DNA from: CAVSBT01 sp964609465
GTDB taxonomy: Bacteria > Chloroflexota > Dehalococcoidia > DSTF01 > JALHUB01
Length of the DNA: 64,000 nt
Assembly: GCA_964609465.1 (NCBI GenBank)
Contig: CAZSSQ010000001.1
Location: forward strand, 1-64,000
Direction of reading: 5' to 3'
How positions within the stretch are numbered: position 1 is the first letter of the stretch; the number at the start of each line of letters is the position of its first letter. The notes beneath the pieces are model-generated. The model was not told the origin of the DNA, ran no database searches, and saw only the letters and a program-made list of their open reading frames with translations. A program made the position numbers and the translations under genes. This document shows, piece after piece, positions 8,442 to 17,319 of this stretch.

Positions 8442-9560
8442 TCAGGAGAGCAGTGCCCGCAGGGCTTCTCTGCTCGCTTCCAGGTAAAGCAGGTCCTCCT
8501 TGCTTCCCGTGGTCTCGACGATGTTCGATAGCCCCCGCCTCTTCTTGTTGAGGGAGGCCTCCTTCAGGTGCTCCAGGTTGGCGTCCGGAACGGGCGCCAC
8601 CTCCAGGGCGCCGGCGGCGCGGGCGGCCTCCACCAGCTTCGCTCCCGCCGCGCTCCTTACGACAAGAGTGTTCCAGCCCTTGATGCCTTCGGCGGCGCCG
8701 ACGGACACGTCGGCGAACTCGGCCGTCATGTCGATGCACCTGTTGCAGGTGGGGCGGATGAAGGCCCGCACTTGGTCGAGGGGGATGGTGACGCGGGTAG
8801 AGTTGGCATAGACCTCGAAGACGTTGGCCGGCGGCGGTGGGATATCGACCTTGACGATCTGGTCCAGGGGCACTCTCTCGCCCAGAAAGGCGGCGAAGTC
8901 GCGGTATTTCAGGGCCCAGGTGCAGAAGAGGCCGACGACCAGCTTGAGCTTGTCGATGTTGTTGCGGTTCTCCAGAGGCGAGGCCCTCATCTTGGCCAGG
9001 GCCAGCGTCTGGCAGGGCGTCGCCACCACGCCGATGCGCTGGGCGCCGCCGGCGGCCTCTCGGTTGAAGGTCTCCAGCGTAGGCGAGGCCACGAAGTTGG
9101 AGCCGGCGCAGGCCAGAACGCCCGCCTCGTCGCGGACAGCCCTGCCGGCGGGCAGCATGCGTTCGTCGCTGTCGGTGAGGACAGCGGTATCGATGAGGGC
9201 CGTCCGCAGGGCGAAGGTGACCAGGGCGCTGACGGTGCCGCCGTACTGGGCGCGGGAGCGCAGGGCGCCGTCGGCGGCGCGGCTTATCAGCACCTCTTTG
9301 ACTGTCCCCAACGCCTCAGTTGGGTAGGGCACGCCGAACACGGTCTGGCTGAGGAGGTTCAGGTCGACCGGGGTGCGAGGACAGAAGGCGTAGCAGCGTC
9401 CCTGGGCCAGGTTGCAGTCGTCCAGGGTTACCATCCGCCCTTGATAGGGGACGTGGTAGGGGCACATTCCAGAGCACGCCCCGCAGCCGGTGCAGAGCTC
9501 ACGTGCCCGGACCTCGTCCTGCAGTGCCTGACTTCCCTTGATCTCGATTCCAGGGCTCAT
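8442..9560 (-). CDS. Coenzyme F420 hydrogenase/dehydrogenase beta-subunit family protein (FrhB-like)
   Basis: 372-residue iron-sulfur flavoprotein family member. The N terminus holds CTGCGACSGMCPYH (Cys 23, 26, 29, 33) for one [4Fe-4S] cluster, then further conserved Cys (NLAQGRCYAFCP, RPTCNRCID). The FrhB core, with the ATPCQTLAL motif near residue 190, normally binds FAD and a Fe-S centre and moves electrons between F420 or ferredoxin and a partner. It sits between the LarA-like gene and iorA, so it may be the electron-transfer or hydroxyacid-oxidising component of that module. Whether it uses F420 cannot be read from the sequence; a PPOX-type gene at 47394 is the only other possible F420 protein here. 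Confidence 0.85.
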   Translation of the reverse strand: MSPGIEIKGSQALQDEVRARELCTGCGACSGMCPYHVPYQGRMVTLDDCNLAQGRCYAFCPRTPVDLNLLSQTVFGVPYPTEALGTVKEVLISRAADGALRSRAQYGGTVSALVTFALRTALIDTAVLTDSDERMLPAGRAVRDEAGVLACAGSNFVASPTLETFNREAAGGAQRIGVVATPCQTLALAKMRASPLENRNNIDKLKLVVGLFCTWALKYRDFAAFLGERVPLDQIVKVDIPPPPANVFEVYANSTRVTIPLDQVRAFIRPTCNRCIDMTAEFADVSVGAAEGIKGWNTLVVRSAAGAKLVEAARAAGALEVAPVPDANLEHLKEASLNKKRRGLSNIVETTGSKEDLLYLEASREALRALLS

Positions 9561-9626
9561 ATCCTGTCCCCTTCTCCCCCAGTCCGCAGGGTTTGGTCAA
9601 ACGCGCTCCCGAGAGGCTTCGTCCGC

Positions 9627-10850
9627 TCAGCCGGCCGGGTATTGGGTCGTGGCATCGGGGTAGACAGCTACTTTGGCGCCGTCAGGGTACTGGCTCTCCA
9701 GGGCTTCCCGGACCTCGCCCCAGTTCTTGGCCCAGGTAACAGACTTGGGGTTGCCGAACATGTCGACGCAGGTGAGGTCCTTGAGGGGATTAAGGACGAT
9801 GGTTTTGAACTGCGGCGGCAGCGTGCGGGCGGAGAAGAGACGGCCGCCGTACTCAGTACCGAAGCTGCGCATCGAGTAGTGAACCACCTGACCGGTCGGC
9901 GAGTTCATGATGATCACCAGGGTACCGCCACCGAGCCCCAGGGCCCTCAGCGCCGTCCCTACGGCAACGAAGGCCTCATTGGGCTTGAGATAGGCGTTGG
10001 CGACCAGCACGTTCAGCCCCGGAATGCGCTCGGTGGCGTAGACCTCCTTTGCCAGCTTGGCCGCCTCCCGGTGCTCCTCCACCGGGTCTCCGGTGAAGAG
10101 GGCGGTTATTTCGCCCTTCAGGTTCACCAGGCAGTCGGCGGTGAAGTCGAGGCCCGCCAGCTTGCACGCCTCCTCGAAGTCCATCCGCATGACGTTCTGG
10201 TCGTAGTTCCCGGGCCCGATGGTCTCGGGGGCGGTGAAGGGCACCTTGCCGTGGAAGTGGGTGATGCTATCGATATGGGCGACGCCGGGAAGAATGATCT
10301 TACCGCCGCCGCCGAAGCCGACCTGCGGGTGGGGCAGGACGCAGCCGATGCCGATCTTCAGGTCGCAGCGCATGACTTCCCGGTTCACGGCCAGGCACGT
10401 GCCCTGGCTGGTGGTGCCTACCTCGACGCAGTTCTCGTATGAATTGTGGTTGTAGACGGGGAAGCGCTCCAGGATCTCCTGGCCCAGCTTGAGGCGGTGG
10501 GCGACGTTGTCGTGAGCGCCGTGCGTGCCCACGGCAGCTATGAAACGGATCTGGTCGTCGGCGATGCCGGCCGCGGCCAGTTCCTTTAGGACGTAGGAGG
10601 CGATCTGATAGGTGCGGGTAGGGCGGGTGGTGTCGTCGAACAGGATGGCGACTTCCTTTCGCCCTCGGGCCAGCTCTCTGAGCGGCGGTGTCCCGATGGG
10701 ATTGTCGAAGGCCTTCTGCATCTCCTTTGGGCTCAGTGGGGGACGGTCGTGTCCTTTCGGCTGACAGAAGTGGACTTCCCACGAGTCTGGGAAGTCCAGC
10801 TCCAGCTCTGACGGCTTGTGCCAGTAGAGCTGTGGGACGCGTACCTTCAT
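9627..10850 (-). CDS. LarA-like nickel-pincer-dependent racemase/epimerase family protein
   Basis: 407-residue protein of the LarA (DUF2088) family. The residues that define catalysis in lactate racemase are present at almost identical numbering: Arg76 (DDTTRP), His110 (GTH), His174 (LPHP), Lys184 (GGGGK, attachment point for the nickel-pincer nucleotide) and His200 (THFH). So it is very likely an active, cofactor-dependent 2-hydroxy-acid racemase or epimerase, not a relic. The cofactor enzymes LarB, LarC and LarE are not in the window. It is the first gene of the run followed by FrhB-like, iorA and iorB, which points to an aryl- or alkyl-lactate substrate; this is inference. Confidence 0.88.
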   Translation of the reverse strand: MKVRVPQLYWHKPSELELDFPDSWEVHFCQPKGHDRPPLSPKEMQKAFDNPIGTPPLRELARGRKEVAILFDDTTRPTRTYQIASYVLKELAAAGIADDQIRFIAAVGTHGAHDNVAHRLKLGQEILERFPVYNHNSYENCVEVGTTSQGTCLAVNREVMRCDLKIGIGCVLPHPQVGFGGGGKIILPGVAHIDSITHFHGKVPFTAPETIGPGNYDQNVMRMDFEEACKLAGLDFTADCLVNLKGEITALFTGDPVEEHREAAKLAKEVYATERIPGLNVLVANAYLKPNEAFVAVGTALRALGLGGGTLVIIMNSPTGQVVHYSMRSFGTEYGGRLFSARTLPPQFKTIVLNPLKDLTCVDMFGNPKSVTWAKNWGEVREALESQYPDGAKVAVYPDATTQYPAG

Positions 10851-11113
10851 GAAGTCACCTCTCTATGCACGGCTTGCGGGTCGGCTGGACCGAATCTAGC
10901 ACAGGCGTCGTTAGCCCTGACTACTGCCAATTGGCCCATTTCCTTGGTCATCTGGAGGATAGTACACCCGGCGGCCGGCGGTCAAAGGCGCTGCGCGGAC
11001 GGCTGCGGACCGGGCCGGCAGGGGGCTCCCGGTCGAGGGGATTTCCCTGATTGACGCGTCTCCCCGCAACCGGAATCATGGTACCTGGAGCTAGCCTCTG
11101 TCGGGCGTTTTCT

Positions 11114-12238
11114 ATGCGGGTTGGTATCTACCTTGTACCGCTGCTTGACCACGTTACAGGCCGCGAGAGGGGCATGCAGGGTCTCTTGGACGCTCTTGCC
11201 CGCCTCGACGGGGCCAACGACTACTATCTCTTCGTGAGGCCCGGAAACCGGCGGCTCTTCCAGCGTCCTGAGCCCAACTTTCACACCGTAGTGGTCCGGC
11301 TTCCCTCCCTGCCCTCGCGACGGCTGTGGCAGTTGGGTCACCTCTACCTGGCCCGCTGGGCTCACCGCCTGGACGTCATCGACCTGCCGGAGTCGCCCAT
11401 GCCCGGCTTCTTCTCCAAGAGGGCCGTGGCCATGGTCCACGATATCACGCCGGTGCTCTTCCCCTCTCTTCTTCCGCCCAAGGGACGTTTGTTCTACCGG
11501 AGGGCTCTCACGCTCGGCATCAAGCGCCTGGGCCGGATCACGGTGCCTTCGCAGTGCACCAAGAACGACCTGGTGACGCATCTCTCGGCCGATCCCGGCA
11601 AGGTGACGGTGGTCTCCCGGGGCGTGGACCCACGGTTCCAGACGGCCCGGCATCTCGAGCCGATAGCCGCGGTGAAGCGGAAGTATCGCCTGCCCGACCG
11701 GTTCATCCTCTACGTGGGGACGCTGGAGCCACGCAAGAACCTGGCCCGCCTCATCGGCGCCTATCGCCGGCTGAGGGAAGAGGGGGCGTGCCACGCGCTG
11801 GTTATCGCAGGCGCCAGGGGCTGGCTCTGCGACGACGTATTTGAGGCCGCCGGCCGCGACGGCTTGAGAGAGCATATCATCTTCACCGGGCACGTGGGCG
11901 AGGACGACCTGCTGGCCCTCTACCAGTCGGCCGACGTCTTTGCCTACCCTTCCCTGTACGAGGGGTTCGGCCTCCCCGTGCTGGAGGCCATGGCCTGCGG
12001 CGTGCCCGTGGTCTGCTCGGACCGGGGCTCCCTGCCCGAGGCGGCCGGCGACGCTGCCCTCCTGGTGGACCCCACCGACGAGTCAGCGATTGCGGCTGCC
12101 CTGGCCAGGGCCCTGCGCGACGATGACCTCCGTCGGGAGCTGGTGGCCAGAGGCCTGCGCCGGGCGCGGGAGTTCACCTGGGACAGGGTGGCGCGGAGCT
12201 TCCTATCGGTCTACCAAGAGGTGGCCGCCGGACGATGA
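11114..12238 (+). CDS. Glycosyltransferase family 4 (GT-B fold)
   Basis: 374-residue cytoplasmic or membrane-peripheral glycosyltransferase. The chosen ATG gives MRVGIYLVPL, the usual first beta strand; in-frame upstream starts (11051, 11078) would add a non-conserved tail, and no start has a clear ribosome site. The donor-binding half has LYVGTLEPRKN near residue 200 and the E-x7-E motif SLYEGFGLPVLEAMACG near residue 290. It is divergent from the LarA-like gene and convergent with the archaellum operon, ending 48 bases from its last gene. Surface glycan synthesis, possibly archaellin glycosylation, is conceivable but unproved. Confidence 0.88.
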   Translation: MRVGIYLVPLLDHVTGRERGMQGLLDALARLDGANDYYLFVRPGNRRLFQRPEPNFHTVVVRLPSLPSRRLWQLGHLYLARWAHRLDVIDLPESPMPGFFSKRAVAMVHDITPVLFPSLLPPKGRLFYRRALTLGIKRLGRITVPSQCTKNDLVTHLSADPGKVTVVSRGVDPRFQTARHLEPIAAVKRKYRLPDRFILYVGTLEPRKNLARLIGAYRRLREEGACHALVIAGARGWLCDDVFEAAGRDGLREHIIFTGHVGEDDLLALYQSADVFAYPSLYEGFGLPVLEAMACGVPVVCSDRGSLPEAAGDAALLVDPTDESAIAAALARALRDDDLRRELVARGLRRAREFTWDRVARSFLSVYQEVAAGR

Positions 12239-12286
12239 ACGTAGCCGGCATCATGAGGCGCGCCATCCGTTTCGCTGAACCTGGCG

Positions 12287-13504
12287 CTACGGCAGGTAGG
12301 AGAGGGGGTCCCGGCGCACGCCGTTGTCGATGACCTCGAAGTGGAGGTGGTTGCCGGTGCAGTGGCCGGTGCACCCCACGATGCCCAGCGGCTGTCCCTG
12401 CCGCACCCTCTGCCCCTCGGTCACGCTGATGGACTCCAGGTGGGCGTAGAGAGTGATGATGCCTTCCGTGCTATCGACGATGACGTATAGCCCGTAAGAG
12501 CAGCAGGGGTCGCCGCCGGCGAAGACGACCACGCCGTCTGTGGCCGCCACGATCGAGCCTTCCGACTGCCCGATGTCTATTCCCAGCGGGTGGCTGGGCC
12601 CAAAGTAGCTTGTGATGGGGCCCAGGGCCGGCCAGACCAGGCGCCGACGCTGGTCTTCCTGCAGAAGCGACGTGCGGTACTTCTGGAAGAACTGGTGGAT
12701 ACCATCTGCCAGGCCTTGAGCCAGGGCTTGGCCCTTGCTGTCGCCGGCGGCGGAGGCCGGGACCTCCAGAAGCACCGTCGTCATCCGCGCCCGACCGGCC
12801 AGCAGGACGCCGCAGTCGAACGCCTCGGGGTCCGCGATGTCGCCGTCCCCCTGGTTCACGTTGGGTAAGCCGGTCGCCGCGAGACTTCTCAGGAGCAGGT
12901 CGGCCAGTTGGCCGCCAAGAGAGCCTTTCACCTGGCAGAACCAGGCCTCGAGGCCTGTGTCGGCGTTCGCGCCGGCGGCAGGTCGAATGGCAACGTAGGC
13001 GTCGGGCCGGAGGGGGCCAGCGCCGTTGTCGGCAGCGTCTCCCTCCAGCAGAGTGACATCGTAGCCCTGAGCCTCCAGGCTTTGCTTTGTGAGAAGCGCT
13101 ACTTCCACCGTGTCCGCCGAGGCGGATGTGCCCACGTCCAGGACAGCGGCCAGGCGCCGCCTGGCGGTAAGGCTGGCTTGGGAACGTTCTGACGCACGCG
13201 TCTGTCCCGACACGGGGCGAGCGCGGGTGGCTGGCAGGGCTTCGCTGGGTGCCGGATAGCGGATGGCAGGCGTGGCCTGGGGGGCCGTCGGACCGGGCGA
13301 TGTCTGTGTGGTCGCCCGCACCGGCTGTAAGGGTTGCGCCTCGTCCGGGATATCGCGCGGTTGTGTCGGCGAGCCTGTCTCGCCATCAGGTGGACCGGCC
13401 TGCGCTCGGGCGGCCTGTAGAGACACGATGATGACGCCGACAGCCAGGACCGCCGTCAGCACGGCGATGGCGCGAACCGTTGCCGTCCACAGAGCCGCAA
13501 GCAT
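12287..13504 (-). CDS. M23 family (LytM-type) metallopeptidase with degenerate amidase-like domain, end of the archaellum operon
   Basis: 405-residue exported or membrane-anchored wall enzyme. One N-terminal hydrophobic segment (about 12-34), a Pro/Thr-rich spacer (to about 115), an N-acetylmuramoyl-amidase-like region (about 120-270) that lacks obvious Zn ligands, and the M23 domain (290-405). The Zn ligands are His305 and Asp310 (HPLGID) and His388 in HLHF, with the accessory His355 (YAHL), so cleavage of peptidoglycan cross-links is likely. Its ATG lies 7 bases after the stop of the acidic protein gene, and its ribosome site AGGAGAGGG sits inside that gene; it therefore belongs to the arl operon. 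A job in opening the wall for the filament is an inference from this linkage. Confidence 0.85.
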   Translation of the reverse strand: MLAALWTATVRAIAVLTAVLAVGVIIVSLQAARAQAGPPDGETGSPTQPRDIPDEAQPLQPVRATTQTSPGPTAPQATPAIRYPAPSEALPATRARPVSGQTRASERSQASLTARRRLAAVLDVGTSASADTVEVALLTKQSLEAQGYDVTLLEGDAADNGAGPLRPDAYVAIRPAAGANADTGLEAWFCQVKGSLGGQLADLLLRSLAATGLPNVNQGDGDIADPEAFDCGVLLAGRARMTTVLLEVPASAAGDSKGQALAQGLADGIHQFFQKYRTSLLQEDQRRRLVWPALGPITSYFGPSHPLGIDIGQSEGSIVAATDGVVVFAGGDPCCSYGLYVIVDSTEGIITLYAHLESISVTEGQRVRQGQPLGIVGCTGHCTGNHLHFEVIDNGVRRDPLSYLP

Positions 13505-13510
13505 AGCCGG

Positions 13511-14053
13511 CTAAGCAGCCCTCTCCTGCTTCTGAGGGTTCTCAACTCCCGCGGCTTGCCTCCCCAGGAGGTCGTTGCGGATGGAGCGGGCTACGGCCAG
13601 GAGATCCACTGCCGGCAGGTCTTCCAGGTCATCCTTCAGCACCGGCGCCGTGAACGTACGCTTGGCGCTAGCCCTGAACATGTGCATCGGGTCATCTGAA
13701 GAGCCCTCCTCCGTCTGGGGCTCTTCACCCACACTCTCTGGTGCCTGGCTCTCGGGCGCTGGCGACTCCTCCGTCTGGTCCGGGGACTTATCTTCGCCGG
13801 TGAGAAGCTGTCCAGCCTCGTCTTCGGCGGGCCTGGCCTCCCCCTGGGACGGCGGGTCTGCCATCTCTCCCTCCACTGCTGGCACGTTGACCTGGGGAGC
13901 ATCCGCCTCCGGCGTCCCTGCTAGCGTGGCCCCCTCTGCGTCTCCGGGGAGAGAGGGTATCATGAGAAGACCGTTCTCTTCGGCGCCAAACTCGTCCTGC
14001 TCTTCGTTCTGGTCCTCGTCGGGGGTCTTCAGCAGCCGTGTCAGGAATCTCAT
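13511..14053 (-). CDS. Acidic, low-complexity protein linked to arlJ (unknown function)
   Basis: 180 residues, no family recognised. A short basic N terminus (MRFLTRLLKT) is followed by about 110 residues very rich in Glu, Asp, Pro, Gln and Ser, probably disordered, and a C-terminal block (about 125-180) that looks folded or helical (DLPAVDLLAVARSIRNDLLG). No signal peptide or membrane segment, so cytoplasmic. GGGAGG precedes the ATG by 10 bases. It lies 16 bases after arlJ and 6 before the M23 gene, hence in the archaellum operon. It could be an adaptor at the cytoplasmic face of the motor or a linker to the chemotaxis system; nothing in the sequence proves either. Confidence 0.75.
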   Translation of the reverse strand: MRFLTRLLKTPDEDQNEEQDEFGAEENGLLMIPSLPGDAEGATLAGTPEADAPQVNVPAVEGEMADPPSQGEARPAEDEAGQLLTGEDKSPDQTEESPAPESQAPESVGEEPQTEEGSSDDPMHMFRASAKRTFTAPVLKDDLEDLPAVDLLAVARSIRNDLLGRQAAGVENPQKQERAA

Positions 14054-14069
14054 GGGGTATTACCTCCCT

Positions 14070-15629
14070 TCACTGTCCTGGTGATACCGGGGTGGCGGCT
14101 ATGTTCTGGAAGAGCACCGACACCATGGCAGGTATGACGATGATGGCGATGCCGGACATGAACATCATTATTGCTGCGAACAGGCAGAGCTTGTAGCGAT
14201 TTCCGCCTCCGGCCGCGTAGGGCGCGAAGCTGTTCGCTGCCGTCAACACTAGGATCATCATGCCGACGAAGAGGCTGATGAAGTGCATGTTGGGGGCAGA
14301 GTACAGGAGCATGTTGCTCACGCCCGCCTCGGACATGATGTCGCTGTTGAGGCTCTGGTCCTGGACCTTGGCCAGCTCGGCGCCGAATATGCGCATCACT
14401 TCCGTGATGAACAGCATGATGGATAGGAGAACGGCGTGGAGCGGAACCACCACCCATGCAAAGGTGGAGGACACCAGCTTGCGGGTGGACCGCTGCAGCG
14501 CCACCTTCTGTGCGAAGGTGGAAGCCAGGGAGCCCACTCGGCTGGCGTCGCCGCCCAGTCGCAGGCCGTCCCAGAAGACGCGCACGGAGCGGCTCACCAG
14601 CTCTGACCCTGTCTCACCGGCGAAGCGCAGCCAGCAGAGCTGCGGCGATATGTTGTTGCCCAGCCTCACGTAGAGACGGCGCACGTTGGGCTCCAGAGCG
14701 CCCAGGGAGCGCCGGTTGAGTCGGCTCAGGCCCTCGCCCACGGTGGTTCCCACGGCGCCCATCACGCCGCCCAGAGCGCGCAGGAAGGTGGCGATGTCTT
14801 GGTCGCGGGCGTCCACCTTCCAGTCATCGCGGAAGGCCACGTAGCCCAGCGGTGCCAGAACCAGCGCGCTCCCGATGAGGGCCGGACCCAACCCGAAGGT
14901 GAAGCCCAGCACGGCGCCGAAGACGGCCGCCACCGGCAGCAGGATCTGGCTCAGCCGCGCCATCTGGTATTGCTCCGGCGACTTTCTCGCCAGATGATGC
15001 GTTTTCACCTCGTGAGGGGCGACGCTGAAGATGACCCAGCTTCCGGCTATGGTCACTAGCAGCACGACGAAGGCCAGGCCGACGATGACGCCCGCCCCCA
15101 TGGAGTAGATCATCATCGAGACCATGGAGATGACTACGATGAGGGTGCAGGAGACCATGAGGGCTACGTAGGCGTCCGCCCACTTGCGCAGCGATTCCAT
15201 GTCCCGCTCGTACTTCTTGCCGTAGAGCTCCAGTTGGACCTCGGTCTCTCGGCCCAGGAACTCTTCTTCCGGCTCGCCGGCCGAAAGAGCGGTGGACAGG
15301 CGAAGGAGCAGGTTCTGCACATTCTCCGGCCCCGTCGTTTCCGCCACCATTTCGCAGGCGTGCGAATAGTCGTAGTTCAGGCGTTGCGCCACCCGGTGGA
15401 CGCGGCGAAAGAAGCGGGAGGTGCTGTAGTCCAGCCGGCCCGTTCCTTCGAAGAGCCTATCACGCGATATGCCTGCCGTCGCCGCGGCCGACATGTGGGT
15501 GAGCTGGCTGATGAGGTCGAAGTCCAGGGGCTCCCGGCTGAAGAGGGAGGACGCCGCTGGACTCTCCTCATGCGGCTCGCTAGATGAGGCCTTCCCGTCC
15601 CGCCTGAGAAAAGACTTGATAGAGATCAT
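14070..15629 (-). CDS. arlJ: Archaellum platform protein ArlJ (FlaJ)
   Basis: 519-residue polytopic membrane protein of the T2SSF/FlaJ family, the membrane base on which ArlI works. It has an N-terminal cytoplasmic domain, two hydrophobic hairpins in the middle (about residues 165-220 and 235-275), a second cytoplasmic domain with GGVMGAVGTTVGEGLSRL near residue 305 and a C-terminal membrane bundle (about 400-505). Two repeated FlaJ/T2SF halves and the length are as in archaea; bacterial T2SS/T4P platform proteins are shorter. Its ATG is 50 bases inside the end of arlI, with no clear ribosome site, so it is probably translated by coupling. ArlJ is the strongest discriminator of archaella from type IV pili together with ArlH. 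Confidence 0.88.
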   Translation of the reverse strand: MISIKSFLRRDGKASSSEPHEESPAASSLFSREPLDFDLISQLTHMSAAATAGISRDRLFEGTGRLDYSTSRFFRRVHRVAQRLNYDYSHACEMVAETTGPENVQNLLLRLSTALSAGEPEEEFLGRETEVQLELYGKKYERDMESLRKWADAYVALMVSCTLIVVISMVSMMIYSMGAGVIVGLAFVVLLVTIAGSWVIFSVAPHEVKTHHLARKSPEQYQMARLSQILLPVAAVFGAVLGFTFGLGPALIGSALVLAPLGYVAFRDDWKVDARDQDIATFLRALGGVMGAVGTTVGEGLSRLNRRSLGALEPNVRRLYVRLGNNISPQLCWLRFAGETGSELVSRSVRVFWDGLRLGGDASRVGSLASTFAQKVALQRSTRKLVSSTFAWVVVPLHAVLLSIMLFITEVMRIFGAELAKVQDQSLNSDIMSEAGVSNMLLYSAPNMHFISLFVGMMILVLTAANSFAPYAAGGGNRYKLCLFAAIMMFMSGIAIIVIPAMVSVLFQNIAATPVSPGQ

Positions 15630-17319
15630 AGAAGTTTGTTCTGCCGTCCTGGCTCAGCTTCTGGATCAGGCTGGCTCGGCGCTCCAGTTCATCGTAGACG
15701 GCCCGCTTGTTGCGGGTGTCCAGGCCGCGCCTAGGCGCGATAACCTGCTCCAGGAGGTAGCTGTTGCCGCTGCCCGTAAACTCGAAGATGTCCCTGGAGG
15801 AGTCCCAGCGGAAGATTTCGATGAAGGAGAACGAATCGGTATCAGAGTCGTAGTCGATGATCTCACTGATAGAGACGATGCGCCGACCCATCTTGCCGTC
15901 CGGCAGCCGTACAGAGCTACAGAGGACCACGACGTTCAGGTTGTCCATGTAGACCTTGGGCACGTTGATAGGATGGCCGGTGAGACGCTGGATTAGCTTC
16001 TCCACCGTGGAGGCGTGAAAGGTGGCCATGACGGCGTGCCCGGTCTGCATAGCCTGGAAGGCGATTGCTCCCTCCTCGCCACGGATCTCGCCCACCAGGA
16101 TGGCGTTGGGCCGCTGGCGCAGGGCGGCCTTCAGCAAGCTGAACATCGTCACGGACGAGTCGTCGTCGGCCATGCTGCCCCGGACCACCTCTCGGATCCA
16201 GTTTGGGTGCGGCACCTGAAGCTCCGGCGTGTCCTCTATGCTCACGATCTTGGCCCAGGGCTGGATGAAGCCCGAGATGGCGTTGAGCAGGGTCGTCTTA
16301 CCGGAGGCCGTCTCCCCCGAGACGAAGACGTTCATGCCCTCATTCACAGTCAGCCAGAGGTATGCCGCCATGTGGCAGTCCAGGCCGCCGCCCCCCATGA
16401 TGTCCGTGATGCTCAGAGGTGTGGAGGTGAACTTGCGGATGGTGAAGTTGCTACCACGCTTGGACACGTCACCCCCGTAGACGATGTTGATACGCGAGCC
16501 GTCGGGCAGGGTGGCATCGACGATGGGGTTCCTGTAGGTGACGGGCCTGTTGATCTTCTCCGAGAGGCGGATGACGAACTCGTCCAGGGCCTCCGTGCGC
16601 TCGAAGGAGACAGAGCTCTTGAGGCCCTTGAAGATCTTGTGCTCGATGAAGAGGAGTCCCAGGCCGCTGCAACTGATGTCCTCGATGTAGGGGTCATGGA
16701 TCAGAGGCTCCAGGACGCCGAGGCCGATCTTGTCGCGGACCAGCAGGTACTCCAGGCCGGCAAACTGCCTGCCGGTGACGGGAATCTTGCCGCCTGACTT
16801 TGCCGGGCGCGAGAAGAGACCGCCGCCAGACTTCTTCCCATTGGAGCGTTTGCCTCCCCCGTTGCTCGTCACCGCGCAGTTCTCCTGGACGGCCTGCCGC
16901 AGGACTTCGGCCTTGGCTTCCGACGTTTCGGCGCGCTCCAGCGCATCCACATAGTCCATGAGCCGGCGCTCTAGCTGGTCCAGGATGGGCTCCAAGTCCC
17001 CTACGGACGAAGGCTCGATGGCGATGTAGTAGTCGCGCGCATCCGCGGCGTCGGGAAAGATGTGCACGAAGAGGTCATCGGACACTGGATAGATCAGGTT
17101 GGGGTGTTTCAGGTCGCCCAGCTTTCGGTTGAGTTCAGGGTAATACTCTGGCATCCCCACCTCAGCGATGGGCACTTGATGCAGATACTCCAAGAGGTGC
17201 GGCGCTTGGGCCGTCCTTTCCTGAAGGGCTGGGGGCAGCAGCCCGTGAAGGCTGCACTGCTCAGCCCCTGCCCCATGCTGATGGCTTGTGCCCTCGCTGC
17301 TGAAGGGGAGATTCTTCAT
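15580..17319 (-). CDS. arlI: Archaellum motor and assembly ATPase ArlI (FlaI)
   Basis: 579-residue secretion ATPase of the GspE/PilT superfamily, FlaI branch. The N-terminal domain (about 50-145) is followed by a Gly/Lys/Ser linker (about 152-180) and the ATPase core: Walker A GETASGKTT (335-343), Asp box SIEDTPE (360-366), Walker B-like ILVGEIRGEE (407-416) and His box TGHAVMATFHAS (426-437). All catalytic residues are present, so it should hydrolyse ATP to drive both filament assembly and rotation. It overlaps arlH by 4 bases upstream and arlJ by 50 bases downstream, so H, I and J are translationally coupled. The linker is longer than in Sulfolobus ArlI. Confidence 0.92.
   Translation of the reverse strand: MKNLPFSSEGTSHQHGAGAEQCSLHGLLPPALQERTAQAPHLLEYLHQVPIAEVGMPEYYPELNRKLGDLKHPNLIYPVSDDLFVHIFPDAADARDYYIAIEPSSVGDLEPILDQLERRLMDYVDALERAETSEAKAEVLRQAVQENCAVTSNGGGKRSNGKKSGGGLFSRPAKSGGKIPVTGRQFAGLEYLLVRDKIGLGVLEPLIHDPYIEDISCSGLGLLFIEHKIFKGLKSSVSFERTEALDEFVIRLSEKINRPVTYRNPIVDATLPDGSRINIVYGGDVSKRGSNFTIRKFTSTPLSITDIMGGGGLDCHMAAYLWLTVNEGMNVFVSGETASGKTTLLNAISGFIQPWAKIVSIEDTPELQVPHPNWIREVVRGSMADDDSSVTMFSLLKAALRQRPNAILVGEIRGEEGAIAFQAMQTGHAVMATFHASTVEKLIQRLTGHPINVPKVYMDNLNVVVLCSSVRLPDGKMGRRIVSISEIIDYDSDTDSFSFIEIFRWDSSRDIFEFTGSGNSYLLEQVIAPRRGLDTRNKRAVYDELERRASLIQKLSQDGRTNFYDLYQVFSQAGREGLI

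Noticed and set aside
8568..10442. Long plus-strand open frame of 624 codons
   Set aside because: Antisense to the FrhB-like and LarA-like genes, which carry full catalytic motifs; the frame is a by-product of high GC codon use and has no domain or ribosome site.
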